Shown: positions 8,592 through 16,389 of the stretch, in pieces
Position numbering within the stretch: the first letter of the stretch is position 1
How the letters are laid out: the number at the start of each line of letters is the position of its first letter
DNA from: Bacillus timonensis
Lineage (GTDB): Bacteria > Bacillota > Bacilli > Bacillales > Bacillaceae_L
DNA: 64,000 nucleotides
Direction: 5' to 3'
Assembly (NCBI RefSeq): GCF_004799755.1
Contig: NZ_SLUB01000005.1
Span: forward strand, 94,625-158,624
Translations under genes and position numbers: made by a program
Notes under the pieces: generated by a model
Seen by the model: the letters and a program-made list of their open reading frames with translations, nothing else
What the model was told of the DNA's origin: nothing
Database searches by the model: none

Positions 8592-9440
8592 ATGCAAGAG
8601 GTATATCAAATCATTACAAATAAATTAACAGAAATGAGTAAATCACAACGCAAAATTGCGACGTATGTATTAGGTCATACAGACTCTGTTCCATTCTTTA
8701 CAGTAGGACAGCTTGCGAAAATGGCAGGTGTTAGTGAAGCGACTGTTGTTCGTTTTTCTACATTTCTTGGATATAGCGGATATCCGGAGTGGCAAAAAGC
8801 GATGCAGGATTCTGTGAAAAGGCACCTTACCACAGTGGAAAGGTTAAAAATCTCCGATGATATTTATGATTCAGAGGATAAAGCTGTATATGACATGTTT
8901 CAGGCGGAAGTAAGCCGAATTCAAAAGATGGCAGACGAATTCGATATAACTGCCTTCCGTCAAGCAGTTCAAGCTATTATCGATGCAAAACGAATTTTTA
9001 TTGTTGCCAATCGAAGTGCAGTTTCCCTTGGTTCCTTTTTAGAGTTTTATTTGGACGTATTGTTTGAAAATACGGAACTAATCAGAAACCCGAATGGTAT
9101 TTCCGAAAAGTTATTCCGAATAAATAACGAGGATACAGTAATCGGACTAAGCTTTGCAAGGTATACAAAGAATACAATCGATGCCGTTTCTTTCGCAAAA
9201 GACCGCGGGGCAAATGTCATTGCCATTACAGACACGGTGCTTTCCCCCTTGATTCCCTATGCCGATATTGCCCTTTTCTCGCCAAGTGAAATGCCATCCT
9301 ATATTGATTCGTTTGTTGCTCCGTTAAGTTTAGTGAATGCTTTATTAACGGAAGTGGGGCGAAAGAAGCGGGGAGAAATTGAAAAACATCTTACTGATTT
9401 AGAGGAAGTATGGGATCGATTTCAAATTTTCCATAAATAA
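8592..9440 (+). CDS. MurR/RpiR-family transcriptional regulator
   Basis: A 282-residue regulator. The N-terminal HTH_6 domain (residues 1-77; FFTVGQLAKMAGVSEATVVRFSTFLGYSGYPEW) binds DNA, and the C-terminal SIS domain (about 110-240; IIDAKRIFIVANRSAVSLGSF, VIGLSFARYTKNTIDAVSFA) binds phosphosugar-like ligands in the family. It starts 4 bases after the aminotransferase stop, so the two are one operon. It probably acts on the twin palindromes upstream of that operon, giving autoregulation. The ribosome binding site is weak, which suggests translational coupling. Confidence 0.9.
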   Translation: MQEVYQIITNKLTEMSKSQRKIATYVLGHTDSVPFFTVGQLAKMAGVSEATVVRFSTFLGYSGYPEWQKAMQDSVKRHLTTVERLKISDDIYDSEDKAVYDMFQAEVSRIQKMADEFDITAFRQAVQAIIDAKRIFIVANRSAVSLGSFLEFYLDVLFENTELIRNPNGISEKLFRINNEDTVIGLSFARYTKNTIDAVSFAKDRGANVIAITDTVLSPLIPYADIALFSPSEMPSYIDSFVAPLSLVNALLTEVGRKKRGEIEKHLTDLEEVWDRFQIFHK

Positions 9441-9442
9441 AC

Positions 9443-9470
9443 GACGTGCCTTTAATGGCACGCCTTTTAT
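9443..9470. terminator. Bidirectional terminator between the RpiR and DUF3231 genes
   Basis: CGTGCC-tttaat-GGCACG stem followed by CCTTTTAT on the plus strand, lying between converging genes. Confidence 0.65.
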
Positions 9471-10474
9471 TTATGTTCGTTCCTTAATCTATTTCGATCC
9501 AGATTTGAAGGAGGTTCCTGCATCCATCCTCGTTCAACTAACATTTTAAAGCCTTTTGCAGCATATAAGAAAATCTCTCCTATTGTTTTTGTATAGAAAG
9601 CAACTAAATCTGTCCTCATCGATAATCCCTGGGCATGACCAATAAGAGTAATATCGATACTGTTTAGAGCATGGAAGAGCGTCAGAATAAGTTTATCGGA
9701 AAATGGAGAAACGGTCGAACCCGTTACCTCCATAGGGATAGAGGTTGTACCCATAAGATTTTCATGTTTAAATAAGTCATTAATAAAGGTGATTTGCTTC
9801 TCGGAAATATTTCTTCCGTCTTTAATAAATTCCAGGATTTCCTTGTCTTGGACCACTTGTTGAAACCCCATACAAAGGACAATCGCGAAGTAATTCCGTT
9901 CAATATTAAAAAACATGTCGGTTATTTCCAGCACATTTAACGGTCTTTTTTCACCGATGATCTTTGTTAAATAGGTAGTCTTTTCAACATACTCATTTTT
10001 AGAAGGATAAACTACCATAGGTGGTCTGTCATACATTCCCTTTTCAAGCATTAACTGTGTGGCCTCATTATATTGCTTTAATGCATCAGATAGGCAATTT
10101 GAAAAAAAGGATCGCACATCATCTCTGGCAATATTGGATGTAATGAAACTAAAATTAATCATGTTCATACGACTCATCGCATAAACAAATGTGAGAGCAA
10201 ATGGATCGTAAAACAGTGGTGGGGCAGACAGGTTTAAATCCTCATCGCCAAATGCATCAGGGATTGGGATTTTTTCTTGAAGAAAAATTTCTTTTATTTG
10301 TTTCATTTGCCCACTATAGATGTGATCAGACTTTTTCAAAATCGTTTTAATGTCTTCATCACGTAAATGGTAAAGAAAATATTTGATTAAACAAACGGTC
10401 ATACTACCCTGTATAAAGGTTGTCCATAATCCACCAATTTCGGCACTAGATAAGCGAACATTATGCTTGTCCAT
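9467..10474 (-). CDS. DUF3231 family protein (two-domain)
   Basis: A 335-residue cytoplasmic helical protein with two related halves. Each opens with a similar motif (LSSAEIGGLWTTFIQGSMTVCLIKYFL and later IPMEVTGSTVSPFSDKLILTLFHAL) and each has an ERNYFA/FYTKT-type helix. This matches DUF3231, a Bacillus family with a ferritin-like helical fold, unknown function and a frequent association with sporulation. The start ATG follows GGGGGAGGTGGCCTC. It is monocistronic. Confidence 0.8.
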   Translation of the reverse strand: MDKHNVRLSSAEIGGLWTTFIQGSMTVCLIKYFLYHLRDEDIKTILKKSDHIYSGQMKQIKEIFLQEKIPIPDAFGDEDLNLSAPPLFYDPFALTFVYAMSRMNMINFSFITSNIARDDVRSFFSNCLSDALKQYNEATQLMLEKGMYDRPPMVVYPSKNEYVEKTTYLTKIIGEKRPLNVLEITDMFFNIERNYFAIVLCMGFQQVVQDKEILEFIKDGRNISEKQITFINDLFKHENLMGTTSIPMEVTGSTVSPFSDKLILTLFHALNSIDITLIGHAQGLSMRTDLVAFYTKTIGEIFLYAAKGFKMLVERGWMQEPPSNLDRNRLRNEHK

Positions 10475-10560
10475 GAGGCCACCTCCCCCAATATTATCTA
10501 TGGGTAGTATAGGTTAAATATCGGATTCTATTCTTTTGCATAGAGACGCACTAAATCATT

Positions 10561-11049
10561 TTATCCTTTCATTGAACGATACAATTTATTTAATTCCTCA
10601 TTAATGATTTTCATTTCTTCATAAGCTTCATCTGTCTTCTGTGGGTCACCCGTCGTAATCCCTTCAAGCTGCAAGTTCATGGCTTCCATGTATTTTTCAA
10701 TCGAGGCTTGAACATGGGTCCTAAGTTCATGCAAATTTTTATTAGTTGGTTGTTCATCAAGCTCAATTAAGTTGTAAATATACATTGCCTCTTCGTTTGC
10801 GATTTGCATTGTTTCAATGGCTGCCTCAAGTTCATCCTCTTTTTTCATTTCATCTAAAAGCATATCTAGTTCTTCATTTAATTGAATGAACTTTTGTACA
10901 TGACTTTCTAGGCTTTCTAATAATGCCAGATCTTTCTGCGAGAGATTTTGACCAAGGGTGCTGTACAGTTCTGTAGCTGTCTTTGAATTAGAAGTACATC
11001 CTATTAAAAATGTTAGAAAAATAAATAGAAAAATGGTTTTTCGACTCAT
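10561..11049 (-). CDS. Small coiled-coil lipoprotein of unknown function
   Basis: 162 residues. A short hydrophobic signal ends in the lipobox TFLIGCTSN (Cys at about residue 18), so the mature protein is lipid-anchored. The rest is almost entirely helical and charged (NEELDMLLDEMKKEDELEAAIETM), which suggests a coiled coil like YkyA-type lipoproteins. I do not recognise a family with certainty. The ATG has a strong GGAGGGTAAGT leader. Confidence 0.65.
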   Translation of the reverse strand: MSRKTIFLFIFLTFLIGCTSNSKTATELYSTLGQNLSQKDLALLESLESHVQKFIQLNEELDMLLDEMKKEDELEAAIETMQIANEEAMYIYNLIELDEQPTNKNLHELRTHVQASIEKYMEAMNLQLEGITTGDPQKTDEAYEEMKIINEELNKLYRSMKG

Positions 11050-11108
11050 ACTTACCCTCCTAAAAACGTATATAAAAGGATATGAGACTTGTCCAAGTTA
11101 TATGACAA

Positions 11109-11149
11109 TTGACAAATGGATTCGAGTATATTATCTTGAAGTTAAGATA
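11109..11149 (+). promoter_or_regulatory. Promoter with MhqR-like operator
   Basis: TTGACA at 11109-11114, a 17-base spacer and TATCTT at 11132-11137. An 18-bp inverted repeat TATCTTGAAGTTAAGATA (11132-11149) covers the -10 box and start region. It closely matches the MhqR box described in B. subtilis (TATCTCGAATTCGAGATA), which represses quinone/azo-compound detoxification genes including mhqD. The downstream gene is an MhqD-like hydrolase, which supports the assignment. Confidence 0.75.
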
Positions 11150-11221
11150 CTTTAATTTGATCTTTTAATTAAATTTCAAGTAGGAAATACTAGAATGACC
11201 AATTATTTGGAGGTAATTATA

Positions 11222-11827
11222 ATGAAGCATATATTCCAAGAAGGCAAAGATAAAACAAAACCAACCCTACTTTTGTTACATGGAACAGGTGGAACTGAAT
11301 CAGATTTATTGCCGCTGGCTCCACATATTGATGAAACTGCGTCTATATTAAGTGTCCGTGGAAATGTATCTGAAAATGGCATGCCTCGTTTTTTCCGTCG
11401 CTTAGCCGAAGGTGTTTTTGACATAGAGGACCTTATTTTCCGAACAAAAGAATTACATGAATTTCTCGATGAAGCTGCAAAAAAGTATTCATTCGATCGA
11501 AATAACATAGTAGCTATCGGATATTCAAATGGAGCCAATATTGCGGGAAGCCTATTGTTCCATTACAAGGATGCATTAAAAGGAGCAATCCTTCATCATC
11601 CAATGGTGCCAAGACGGGACATTGAATTGCCAGACCAAACAAGTACACCAGTATTCATCGCAGCCGGTAAAAATGATCCAATCTGTCCTGCACAAGAAAC
11701 AGTTGATCTTCAAAATCTATTACAAGACGCAAATGCGGATGTAGAAGTTCACTGGGAAAATCATGGGCATATGTTAACCGGAACAGAGGTTGCAGCAGCA
11801 GCTGAGTGGTATAAAAAGCATTTCTAA
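11222..11827 (+). CDS. mhqD: MhqD-like alpha/beta hydrolase (carboxylesterase family)
   Basis: A 201-residue alpha/beta hydrolase of the phospholipase/carboxylesterase type. LLLLHGTGGTESDLLPLAP forms the oxyanion region, IGYSNGANIAGSLL holds the nucleophile Ser in GYSNG, AAGKNDPICP gives the Asp and NHGHML gives the His. It is likely cytoplasmic and part of the response to quinones and electrophiles, given the MhqR-like box over its promoter. The ATG at 11222 has GGAGG 8 bases upstream and is preferred to the upstream ATG at 11195. No mhqNOE partners are adjacent. Confidence 0.8.
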   Translation: MKHIFQEGKDKTKPTLLLLHGTGGTESDLLPLAPHIDETASILSVRGNVSENGMPRFFRRLAEGVFDIEDLIFRTKELHEFLDEAAKKYSFDRNNIVAIGYSNGANIAGSLLFHYKDALKGAILHHPMVPRRDIELPDQTSTPVFIAAGKNDPICPAQETVDLQNLLQDANADVEVHWENHGHMLTGTEVAAAAEWYKKHF

Positions 11828-11833
11828 GGGCTA

Positions 11834-11945
11834 ATTGCGCTTTAATTTAGTCCGATTGCGCTTTATTTTTAGGAATTGCGCTTTAGCAAACGAGAATTGC
11901 GCGTTATTTTTAGGAATTGCGTTTTATTTTTAATCATTGCGTTAT
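11834..11945. repeat. Periodic repeat, copy 1 (six ATTGCG units)
   Basis: Six units beginning ATTGCG start at 11834, 11855, 11875, 11896, 11916 and 11936, a spacing of 20-21 bases. A nearly identical copy with the same unit order and spacing lies at 13112-13222. The units are AT-rich between the ATTGCG cores (for example CTTTATTTTTAGGA). Confidence 0.9.
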
Positions 11946-11968
11946 AACTAAATTTGACATTAGTCAAG

Positions 11969-12012
11969 AACCCAAGAATGTTGTGGTATCAACACACAAA
12001 CTTGGGTTTTAT
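11969..12012. terminator. Hairpin, probable terminator
   Basis: AACCCAAG (11969-11976) pairs with CTTGGGTT (12001-12008), with an inner GTTG/CAAC pair, followed by TTATTTTA. It lies between the converging hydrolase and NERD genes and may end either transcript. Confidence 0.55.
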
Positions 12013-12039
12013 TTTATAGATCACTCTTATAGGAAAATC

Positions 12040-13005
12040 TCACTTATCCTCATAAAAATACACACTACCTTTTGTTTTTCCTTCACGATGTAAATTCCAA
12101 GATCTTAATATGTTTCTTGCTGCATGACGAGAGGGGAGAAGGAGAAAGTCGCGTAGTTTTTCGTTTGTGATTGTATTTCCTTTGAGAAGAAAATAATGTG
12201 ATATGGAGTCAAGATATGCATCATAGGATGAATGTCCACAGTTATTACACTTCCATTTGCGAGGAGTTCTCTCCATAGGTAATGTTTCACATACAGGACA
12301 GTGTACTCCTTTTAAGAGTTCGCTTTCTTTAATTCCGAATCGATCTAAAATATTTCCATCAAAAGGGGTATCTAGCTGTAGTAATAGTTTTGTTAACCTA
12401 TGGATATGTTTATTCTCTAGGATTGTTTTTCGGTTTTCTTTCTCAAATTGTTCTATTTTTGATAGGAGACTGGCACTGTGGATAATTTTATGTGCGTAAG
12501 GATGATTTGGTGAGGACGTAAGTGTAGTCGAAAGATTTGTGAATACAACTAGCGATTCAATTGGGATAATTGGGAATTTGTAAGATTGTAACAGTCTCCT
12601 TAGTTGCAGTTGATGACGGTGCAATTGAGTAGTAGGACAAGCATAGGTTTTTTTTATGTTGTCATAGGTCTGAAGCATCTGGCTAAATTGATGATCAAAA
12701 TAAATTTCACCTTTATGATTTTTGGCATCAAGATCAAGAATTAAGGAATTTGAAAGAAGGAGGGTATCAATCTCGAAGTGGGTGTTCGTTGATTTATCGG
12801 GAAGGCGAAGTCCGTTTAGAATCCTGTATTGTTTTTCGGGAAGGAACTTTAAATAGTAATCCAATGATTTTTCACCTTTATATCCGCTCATCCTTATCCG
12901 TAGGCGTTCCTCAACGAGTTCATATTTAGGATGAGATTTTGGTATGCGGATTCGTATGGCTTTTAACTTTTCAATTTCCTTAGAAACTTTTCGTTCTTTG
13001 TTCAT
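12040..13005 (-). CDS. NERD-domain protein with C-terminal zinc ribbon
   Basis: 321 residues. The N-terminal half carries a nuclease-related (NERD) domain: LPEKQYRILNGLRL, the FEIDTLLLSNSLILDLDAKNHKGEIYFD core with acidic and lysine residues like the restriction-endonuclease fold, and the QLHRHQLQLRRLL helix. Near residues 233-262 two CxxC pairs (CPVCETLP and CNNCGHSS) form a zinc ribbon, followed by a short helical tail. NERD proteins are presumed nucleic-acid processing enzymes; the activity here is not proven. The ATG has AAAGGAG upstream. The gene sits alone between the two copies of the ATTGCG repeat. Confidence 0.8.
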   Translation of the reverse strand: MNKERKVSKEIEKLKAIRIRIPKSHPKYELVEERLRIRMSGYKGEKSLDYYLKFLPEKQYRILNGLRLPDKSTNTHFEIDTLLLSNSLILDLDAKNHKGEIYFDHQFSQMLQTYDNIKKTYACPTTQLHRHQLQLRRLLQSYKFPIIPIESLVVFTNLSTTLTSSPNHPYAHKIIHSASLLSKIEQFEKENRKTILENKHIHRLTKLLLQLDTPFDGNILDRFGIKESELLKGVHCPVCETLPMERTPRKWKCNNCGHSSYDAYLDSISHYFLLKGNTITNEKLRDFLLLPSRHAARNILRSWNLHREGKTKGSVYFYEDK

Positions 13006-13111
13006 TTGTTTAGCTCCTTTTATTAGAATAGAGTTTTAATTCAATAAAAAAAGCCACAATCCTGCATGATTCGAGAAAAAAATTCCGTATTTTATAGATC
13101 CAGTTAACGTG

Positions 13112-13222
13112 ATTGCGCTTTAATTTAGTCTAATTGCGCTTTATTTTTAGGAATTGCGCTTTAGCAAACGAGAATTGCGCGTTATTTTTAGGAATTGCGT
13201 TTTATTTTTAATAATTGCGCGA
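13112..13222. repeat. Periodic repeat, copy 2 (six ATTGCG units)
   Basis: A direct copy of 11834-11945. ATTGCG units start at 13112, 13133, 13153, 13174, 13194 and 13214, with spacing 21, 20, 21, 20, 20, identical to copy 1. Only a few bases differ (for example AGTCCG against AGTCTA after the first unit). The copies are 1278 bases apart in the same orientation and bracket the NERD gene. Confidence 0.9.
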
Positions 13223-13240
13223 TAGCAGTAATCACATAAA

Positions 13241-13268
13241 AAGAGGTCAAGGCGAACCCTTGACCTTC
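13241..13268. terminator. Terminator of the small spore-protein-like gene
   Basis: A perfect 8-bp stem GGTCAAGG / CCTTGACC with loop CGAAC, extended by AGA/TCT. On the minus strand it is followed by CTCTTTTT, just after the stop of the small minus-strand gene. Confidence 0.7.
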
Positions 13269-13274
13269 TTACTT

Positions 13275-13424
13275 CTATTTCTTTTTCTTCTTTTGAACAT
13301 TTTGTTTTTCTGCTTCTACTTCTGTATAGGATGCAAATTCAACAAGTTCTTCACTGATTCTGTTCCCTTTTTTGACATTATTATTTCGCTGTGCATTTGC
13401 ATTTCCACGCTTTGTTCTACCCAA
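13275..13424 (-). CDS. Small basic protein resembling a gamma-SASP repeat
   Basis: A 49-codon frame: MGRTKRGNANAQRNNNVKKG, then EELVEFASYTEVEAEKQNVQ and a poly-lysine tail. The piece EFASYTEVEAEKQN parallels EFASETDVAEVRKQN in the adjacent gamma-type SASP, suggesting a shortened, Lys-rich paralogue; this is my inference. The TTG at 13424 is chosen because GGAG lies 9 bases upstream. ATG codons at 13433 and 13439 are in frame but have no spaced ribosome binding site. A terminator follows directly. It is probably expressed in the forespore if the SASP relation holds. Confidence 0.55.
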   Translation of the reverse strand: MGRTKRGNANAQRNNNVKKGNRISEELVEFASYTEVEAEKQNVQKKKKK

Positions 13425-13507
13425 TTCCTTCATCTCCATTCTTAACTTTTCATTTGGTAGTATGAGTCATTTAGAACCTTTTATGTGGTGCCTAGACAAT
13501 TCTTAAA

Positions 13508-13534
13508 AACACCTCCACATAGTGTGGAGGTGTT
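13508..13534 (-). terminator. Terminator of the gamma-type SASP gene
   Basis: A perfect 12-bp stem AACACCTCCACA / TGTGGAGGTGTT with a 3-base loop, followed on the minus strand by TTTTT. Confidence 0.85.
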
Positions 13535-13548
13535 ATAGAAAAGGGCAA

Positions 13549-13893
13549 CTAGCGATTTTTGTTAGCTTGTGATTGCTGGTTCTGTTTTCGAACTTCAGCT
13601 ACATCTGTTTCGCTAGCAAATTCGGTACTGAAAGAGGAACCAGTTGAAGTGAACTGTTGTTGCCCAACAGATTGTTGGAGCTGTTGTGCGGTCTGCTCTA
13701 TCTGATTTAATTGCTGAGCAGCATTCAATTCACGTCCTGCAAATCCAGGGGCAGCCTGTTGTGCTTGTGGTGAGCTTTGTTGGAATTGTTGAGCATTCAT
13801 TTGCTCTGTTTGGGCTAATTGTTTAGCTGTTTGTTTAATCTGATTTAAAGCAGATTGAGCCTGTGCTGGAATTTGCTGATTGTTGTTTTGCAT
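13549..13893 (-). CDS. sspE: Gamma-type small acid-soluble spore protein
   Basis: A 114-residue protein, very rich in Gln and Asn, with the family signature FSTEFASETDVAEVRKQNQQ near the C-terminus. In B. subtilis SspE this unit is repeated. Here only one clear EFASET copy remains, and the N-terminal half (QSALNQIKQTAKQLAQTEQM, AAQQLNQIEQTAQQLQQSVG) is a different internal duplication. Gamma SASPs are amino-acid stores of the spore core, degraded by Gpr at germination. The ATG follows GGGAGG with 6-base spacing. Transcription by sigma-G is expected from the family. Confidence 0.9.
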   Translation of the reverse strand: MQNNNQQIPAQAQSALNQIKQTAKQLAQTEQMNAQQFQQSSPQAQQAAPGFAGRELNAAQQLNQIEQTAQQLQQSVGQQQFTSTGSSFSTEFASETDVAEVRKQNQQSQANKNR

Positions 13894-13927
13894 GTGGTAC
13901 CTCCCAGACGAATTTTTTGGATTATCA

Positions 13928-13943
13928 AAAGGTGTTCACCTTT
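13928..13943. promoter_or_regulatory. Perfect 16-bp palindrome upstream of sspE
   Basis: AAAGGTGTTCACCTTT lies 35-50 bases upstream of the sspE start codon. It could be an operator or an mRNA leader hairpin; no matching regulator is known to me. Confidence 0.4.
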
Positions 13944-14179
13944 CAAAAATCCTTTCTTAATTTGTGTAAAAACGACCATTCTCATGTGATGAAAAAAAAA
14001 CTATATGTGTAATTTTTTTACAAAAACGGATGTGGGCAATAATCTAATGCCTATACATTTAACCAACTTTTAATAATATCCTTAAAAATAAGTATATTCA
14101 TGGCGCTTACCAAGTTTTTAGGTTGTTTCTTTCAAACCTTCCATTATATAATTCAATATAGTGGGAAGAGGTGATTTGG

Positions 14180-14893
14180 ATGAAACGAATCGATTTTTGG
14201 GGTCGAGATGAATATGATGAAAGACTTCTTGAAGAGGTCCTTCGAGGTGTGAAAACAGTCACCTGTACTCCAAAAGTTTGGTATGATCAATTACCAAACG
14301 AGGAAAAGAGTGAAATTGGTGATATTATTCAGGTGTTTACAAAGCGAAATGAGCATAAAGCAAATCTCAAAATCACCGATTTTTATGAAATTCGATTTGG
14401 TGAAATTCAAGGTAAAGTGGGAGAACGTATTGCAAAAGGGGAAAATTCCACTTTGGATCAATTTATCGAGGATCATATTTTTAGCTGGGAGAAACCACTA
14501 GAGATTGATGGATACGAGCTTAACGAAGATACCATCATTGTGGTGGAACACTTTCAAGTTACAGACATTTTTACAGATGTTACTATAGACTTACACCTTG
14601 TCCCAATGACAGAGGCAGAAGGATATCAGATCATCAATTGGACTGATTTTGAATTGTTTAGAAAGTCCACTGATTATTTTTATTCCGTCTATAAAGAAAA
14701 GGATTTTGTGGGGTTTGTTCGGTTTCGTCAAAATGATACAAACACCTTCATGTATTACAAAGTAAATCCTAATTTTGAGGGACATTTAGATGAAAAGAAA
14801 CTTATGAAGAAAGCCGAAAAGCTTGCTCAAGAAGCACTTTTGGCAACAAATATAATCCATGAGTGGAGTTCCATTTACACTTACCATAAATAA
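14180..14893 (+). CDS. ASCH-domain protein with extra C-terminal domain
   Basis: 237 residues. The N-terminal 130 residues carry an ASCH fold: LLEEVLRGVKTVTCTP matches the conserved GxKxxT segment, followed by GDIIQVFTKRNEHKANLKITDFYEIRFGEI. ASCH domains are PUA-like and are linked to RNA binding or to modified-nucleoside hydrolysis. The remaining ~105 residues (from about 131; PMTEAEGYQIINWTDFELF to IIHEWSSIYTYHK) are not part of a usual single-domain ASCH protein and I do not recognise them. The ATG at 14180 is 8 bases after AGAGG and is preferred to the GTG at 14171, which overlaps that site. It is monocistronic. Confidence 0.75.
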   Translation: MKRIDFWGRDEYDERLLEEVLRGVKTVTCTPKVWYDQLPNEEKSEIGDIIQVFTKRNEHKANLKITDFYEIRFGEIQGKVGERIAKGENSTLDQFIEDHIFSWEKPLEIDGYELNEDTIIVVEHFQVTDIFTDVTIDLHLVPMTEAEGYQIINWTDFELFRKSTDYFYSVYKEKDFVGFVRFRQNDTNTFMYYKVNPNFEGHLDEKKLMKKAEKLAQEALLATNIIHEWSSIYTYHK

Positions 14894-15037
14894 TTGAAAA
14901 GGTAGACGTCTGGTAAAAATCGTACCAACGTCTTTTCTATGTCTAAATCCTCTGGGAAGGTTCTACTTGGTTGCTGAACTGCAGAGCTCCCGTCAGAAAA
15001 TCAATTTGACAAACGAATACCTGTAATTGTAAAATCG

Positions 15038-15070
15038 TGTGGGACTAGGGGACAGGTACCTTGTCCCACA
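15038..15070. repeat. GTGGGAC...GTCCCAC hairpin element
   Basis: GTGGGAC and GTCCCAC arms enclose a second nested pairing (GGGGACAGGTACC against TTGTCCC with the KpnI-like GGTACC centre). It sits in the 240-base gap before the carboxypeptidase. Similar GGGACAGGTACCTGTCCC elements recur between genes in many Bacillaceae; with a single copy here, dispersal is not shown. Confidence 0.5.
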
Positions 15071-15132
15071 AATGAGAGAAATCATAGCTGAGACGCGTAA
15101 GTGAGGAGCTTTGTCTCAAGGGGAGAAGAGAA

Positions 15133-16305
15133 ATGAAACAGTTTTATTTTGTTTTAGTTCTAGTATTTCTAATGACCTCTCTTTCGCCTTTTCAAGTTCA
15201 TGCAGAAGGTGCTGAGAATGGGGCACCTGCAATTAAGAGTGATGCAGTCATTTTATTAGATGCAAATACTGGTTCTATCCTATATGAGAAAAATAGTCAT
15301 GCACAAATGTATCCTGCAAGTTTAACGAAAATGGCAACGGCCATCTATGCGATTGAAAAAGGAAATTTAGATGATGTTGTATCTGTCAGTGCGAACGCCT
15401 ATGAAACGGAAGGTACTCGCGTGTACCTTAAAGAGGGGGAGCAGGTGACATTAAAACATCTTATTCAAGGTTTATTAATTAATTCCGGAAATGATGCCGG
15501 AGTTGCCATCGCAGAACATCTTGATGGGAGCATAGAGTCTTTTGCAGACTCACTCAATCAATATTTAAAAGAAAAAATTGGCGTCGAACAGACTCATTTT
15601 ACAAACCCACACGGTCTCTATGATGAAAATCACTACACAACCGCATATGACCTTGCTTTAATTACGAAATATGCGTTAAAGAATCCCGTTTTCCGTGAGA
15701 TTTTTGGAACAAAGGAATTAGCGTGGGACGGAGAATCATGGGATACCACTCTCTTTAGCCATCATTTATTGCTTAGAGGCGAAATTCCCTATGAAGGAAT
15801 TACAGGTGGAAAAACTGGTTTTGTACAAGAATCGCGATACACTCTTTCAACATCGGCAGAACAAGGTGATTTATCTTTGATTGCGATTGTATTGAAGGCA
15901 GAACGGGACGAGTACGCCTATGAGGATACAGTGGCACTTTTAGACTATGGCTTTGAAAATTTTGAGGTAGCAGAGGTAGCTTCAAGCGAGAAGTTTTACG
16001 GTGAGCAGAATGAAAGCTATCGTCTCAATAAACCACTTCCATACACACAAAAGAAAAATGAAGACGTTCAACTGGCAATGAATGACCAAGGAGTGCTTCA
16101 GGTCCTTGGGGAAGATGGGCGTCAACTCGCGGCGAAGCAACTTAAAATGGATATGCCAAAGGAAGCCATGGGCACTCGTGCTGACATCGACCCGGCTAAT
16201 CTTTCTAAAAAGAACCATTTACCGGCAATCCTCATGGTCATTTTTTTAAGCATGGGTGTTATCTTCCTTCAGAAAACCATAAAAAACATGAAAAAAAGCA
16301 CTTAA
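15133..16305 (+). CDS. Serine-type D-Ala-D-Ala carboxypeptidase (penicillin-binding protein)
   Basis: A 390-residue S11-family D,D-carboxypeptidase that trims the terminal D-Ala from peptidoglycan stem peptides at the outer membrane face. It has a Sec signal peptide (residues 1-24, ending VHAEG) and the three active-site motifs: SLTK at 63-66 with nucleophile Ser63, SGN at 118-120 and KTG at 227-229. The C-terminus carries a hydrophobic anchor (AILMVIFLSMGVIFLQ) in place of an amphipathic helix, closer to DacF/YodJ-like than DacA architecture. GGGGAGAAGAG precedes the ATG. It is not in a spoIIA operon context, so I give no gene symbol. Confidence 0.92.
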   Translation: MKQFYFVLVLVFLMTSLSPFQVHAEGAENGAPAIKSDAVILLDANTGSILYEKNSHAQMYPASLTKMATAIYAIEKGNLDDVVSVSANAYETEGTRVYLKEGEQVTLKHLIQGLLINSGNDAGVAIAEHLDGSIESFADSLNQYLKEKIGVEQTHFTNPHGLYDENHYTTAYDLALITKYALKNPVFREIFGTKELAWDGESWDTTLFSHHLLLRGEIPYEGITGGKTGFVQESRYTLSTSAEQGDLSLIAIVLKAERDEYAYEDTVALLDYGFENFEVAEVASSEKFYGEQNESYRLNKPLPYTQKKNEDVQLAMNDQGVLQVLGEDGRQLAAKQLKMDMPKEAMGTRADIDPANLSKKNHLPAILMVIFLSMGVIFLQKTIKNMKKST

Positions 16306-16322
16306 CCAAAGTGCTTTTTTTA
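16292..16322 (+). terminator. Terminator of the carboxypeptidase gene
   Basis: AAAAAAGCACTT / AAGTGCTTTTTT with a 5-base loop. The left arm overlaps the last codons of the gene. Confidence 0.85.
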
Positions 16323-16389
16323 CTTTCATAAAGTCATCTGTTACATATTTCAAATTAGACAAAAATAGGATGCGTCTCTTTTTAGCCCT

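Noticed and set aside
11834..13222. CRISPR-like arrays in the ATTGCG repeats
   Set aside because: Units are only about 20 bases with no unique spacers between them, and no cas genes are near.
13215..13445. Plus-strand ORF of 76 codons rich in Phe/Leu
   Set aside because: It is the antisense shadow of the small Lys-rich minus-strand gene, which has a better start and its own terminator.
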